Source of the DNA: an uncultured Acidobacteriota bacterium
GTDB taxonomy: Bacteria; Acidobacteriota; Blastocatellia; RBC074
Assembly (NCBI GenBank): GCA_902825875.1
Contig: CADECP010000023.1
Location: forward strand, 1 to 64,000
Direction: 5' to 3'
Length of the DNA stretch: 64,000 nt
Below are positions 62,891-64,000 of the stretch, piece after piece. Both the position numbers and the translations under genes were made by a program. Numbering within the stretch: the stretch's first letter is position 1; each line of letters begins with the position of its first letter. The notes beneath the pieces were generated by a model that did not search any database, had not been told where the DNA came from, and worked only from the letters and a program-made list of their open reading frames with translations.

Positions 62891-64000
62891 TCATTTCAGG
62901 GCGCTGGTTGTGGAGTGCTCAGCGGCGGAAATCTGTTTTTCGGCTTGCCCGCGCACGTAACTCAGAATCCAGCTAAGGTTGGCGTAGCGGGCAAACCAGA
63001 TTTCCTTGCCTTGCAATTTGAATTCGGCGGCGGCGGCATTCAGGATTTCAGCGCCTGCGATGATGTTCTTTGGCGAAAACACCGCTTTGACCGATTCGAT
63101 TTCTTTTTTGACTTCGTTGCGCTTCAGTTCGTCAGCGATGAATGACAAATCCGGGTTGAGCAAGGCGTTCACATCGTTTCGCGCCCGGTAATGAAAAAGC
63201 GCGATGTCGTCGTTCGTCAGCGAAACGAATGCCCGGCGATTGTCCGGGCGAATCAGCGTAGCCATCGCCCACACAATGCCGCCTGACAAATAGACTTTGT
63301 TTCGAGCCAGCAAGCCGGGTTTGGCGGCGATTTCTTTTTTCAACGATTCGTTCAGCAGCTTCGGGCTGAGCAGCAGAGCATCCAACGCAAAACCGCCCAG
63401 ATCGGCTTCGGTTTTTCGCAGCTTGCCGGCTTCGTTGGTAAAACTGACGGTTCCGAATGGAATTCCCATTGTCACGAATTCGTCGGCCTGACCCGAAGCG
63501 GGAAGTTGGTATCCGCCTTTGGTGTTGCCGCTGCCGATGTCCAGCAACATGGAAGCTTCGCGTTCGTTGATCGGCCTGGTTTCGTCGTCGCGCTTTCGCG
63601 GAATGGTTCCGGCGATGCTCAACTTGACTTCCAGTTCGACGGTCAGAAACGACATGGCTTTGCCGGTGGCTTTTTGAATTTCGCTGACCAGCGCGGGTTT
63701 GTTGTCGGCGCGCAATCCGCTGCTGCCGACGATGTAAATCTGTTCAACCGGAACCTGATGTTCCTGCTGCAATTTATCGAACATCGTTTTTACGGCGTCG
63801 GCAGCTTCTTTCAACCCTTCGGGCGTGAAGCGATTATCTTTCGTCTTCATGATCGAAGTGTTGATGGTTTCGGTGTACAGAATTTTTACGTCGTACCCGC
63901 TGCCTTTGCGCGTGAAGTTGATGGCGGTTGCTTTGACTCCGCGAGCGCCGATTTCAATGCCGCCATGCAGTTTGTTGTTTTTGCCGATTGCTTCGGCAGT
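62891..64000 (-). CDS. Ppx/GppA-like phosphatase family protein (5' end outside the window)
   Basis: The frame is open without a stop from the gene's stop at 62891 to the window edge, at least 369 residues. LHGGIEIGARGVKATAINF near the edge is the first phosphate-binding loop of the actin-like ATPase fold, and SMLLDIGSGNTKGGY is the second, with an acidic residue before the glycines. GSSGLRAD and the TVELEVKL region resemble exopolyphosphatase/guanosine-pentaphosphatase proteins. The internal ATG at 63850 is not the start because the fold begins upstream. The substrate is uncertain since the protein diverges from standard Ppx. Confidence 0.75.
   Translation of the reverse strand, partial: TAEAIGKNNKLHGGIEIGARGVKATAINFTRKGSGYDVKILYTETINTSIMKTKDNRFTPEGLKEAADAVKTMFDKLQQEHQVPVEQIYIVGSSGLRADNKPALVSEIQKATGKAMSFLTVELEVKLSIAGTIPRKRDDETRPINEREASMLLDIGSGNTKGGYQLPASGQADEFVTMGIPFGTVSFTNEAGKLRKTEADLGGFALDALLLSPKLLNESLKKEIAAKPGLLARNKVYLSGGIVWAMATLIRPDNRRAFVSLTNDDIALFHYRARNDVNALLNPDLSFIADELKRNEVKKEIESVKAVFSPKNIIAGAEILNAAAAEFKLQGKEIWFARYANLSWILSYVRGQAEKQISAAEHSTTSALK

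Overview
The window looks like a chromosomal segment of an Acidobacteriota member, probably near Blastocatellia/Solibacter-type lineages. The evidence is a large Oar-type TonB receptor with an N-terminal carboxypeptidase-regulatory-like domain (45689-49069), a secreted beta-propeller ending in what reads as the Solibacter C-terminal domain (61049-62815), three Uma2 (DUF820) genes, secreted S9 peptidases and many palindromic intergenic repeats. This is inferred from protein families; no rRNA or tRNA is present to confirm it. Base composition is moderate in GC, and two patches inside the Rhs locus are visibly AT-richer.

Region 1 (419-22162) is an exopolysaccharide/O-antigen cluster. It begins with a FecR-like secreted protein, a Wza-type outer-membrane exporter, a Wzc-type co-polymerase/tyrosine kinase, a TPR protein and an O-antigen ligase/polymerase. 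After a small retropepsin / BrnT-like / antitoxin-like cassette come a DegT aminotransferase, two FkbM methyltransferases and a flippase. The next genes sit on alternating strands: radical SAM enzyme, methyltransferase, two GT2-like glycosyltransferases, a second polymerase, a GT4 glycosyltransferase, an SDR epimerase/dehydratase and a second DegT aminotransferase. Together they would make, modify, flip, polymerise and export a surface glycan. Uma2 genes are interspersed.

Region 2 (23005-32907) holds housekeeping and accessory genes: hemB, a third Uma2, a VOC protein, msrA, a TonB receptor, an SDR, a secreted S9 peptidase and a HicB-like/PIN toxin-antitoxin pair. Between the VOC gene and msrA lies a 121-nt nested inverted-repeat structure ending in a T run, a candidate structured RNA.

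Region 3 (33047-43268) is a same-strand run: a sigma-54 response regulator, sugar ABC ATPase, acyltransferase, class II aldolase, S9 peptidase, PIG-L deacetylase, sugar-binding lipoprotein and a Tat-exported Gfo/Idh/MocA oxidoreductase. It looks like sugar uptake and catabolism, but no ABC permease is present.

Region 4 (43538-50605) has a small secreted protein, an exported protein with a methyltransferase-like C-terminus, the Oar-like receptor and an AlaX-type tRNA-editing protein.

Region 5 (50606-61165) is the most distinctive: an Rhs array. It contains a leader with promoter and attenuator-like hairpin, a small secreted protein, and a full-length Rhs with a Sec-type signal peptide and its own C-terminal tip. 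A two-TM candidate immunity protein follows, then a headless Rhs fragment with an HNH-type tip, its SUKH immunity protein, and a third Rhs scrap whose first 297 bp after the junction are about 98% identical to the second. This reads as a record of successive toxin-tip displacements. The window ends with the LVIVD/Soli-type protein and a Ppx/GppA-like gene cut by the edge.
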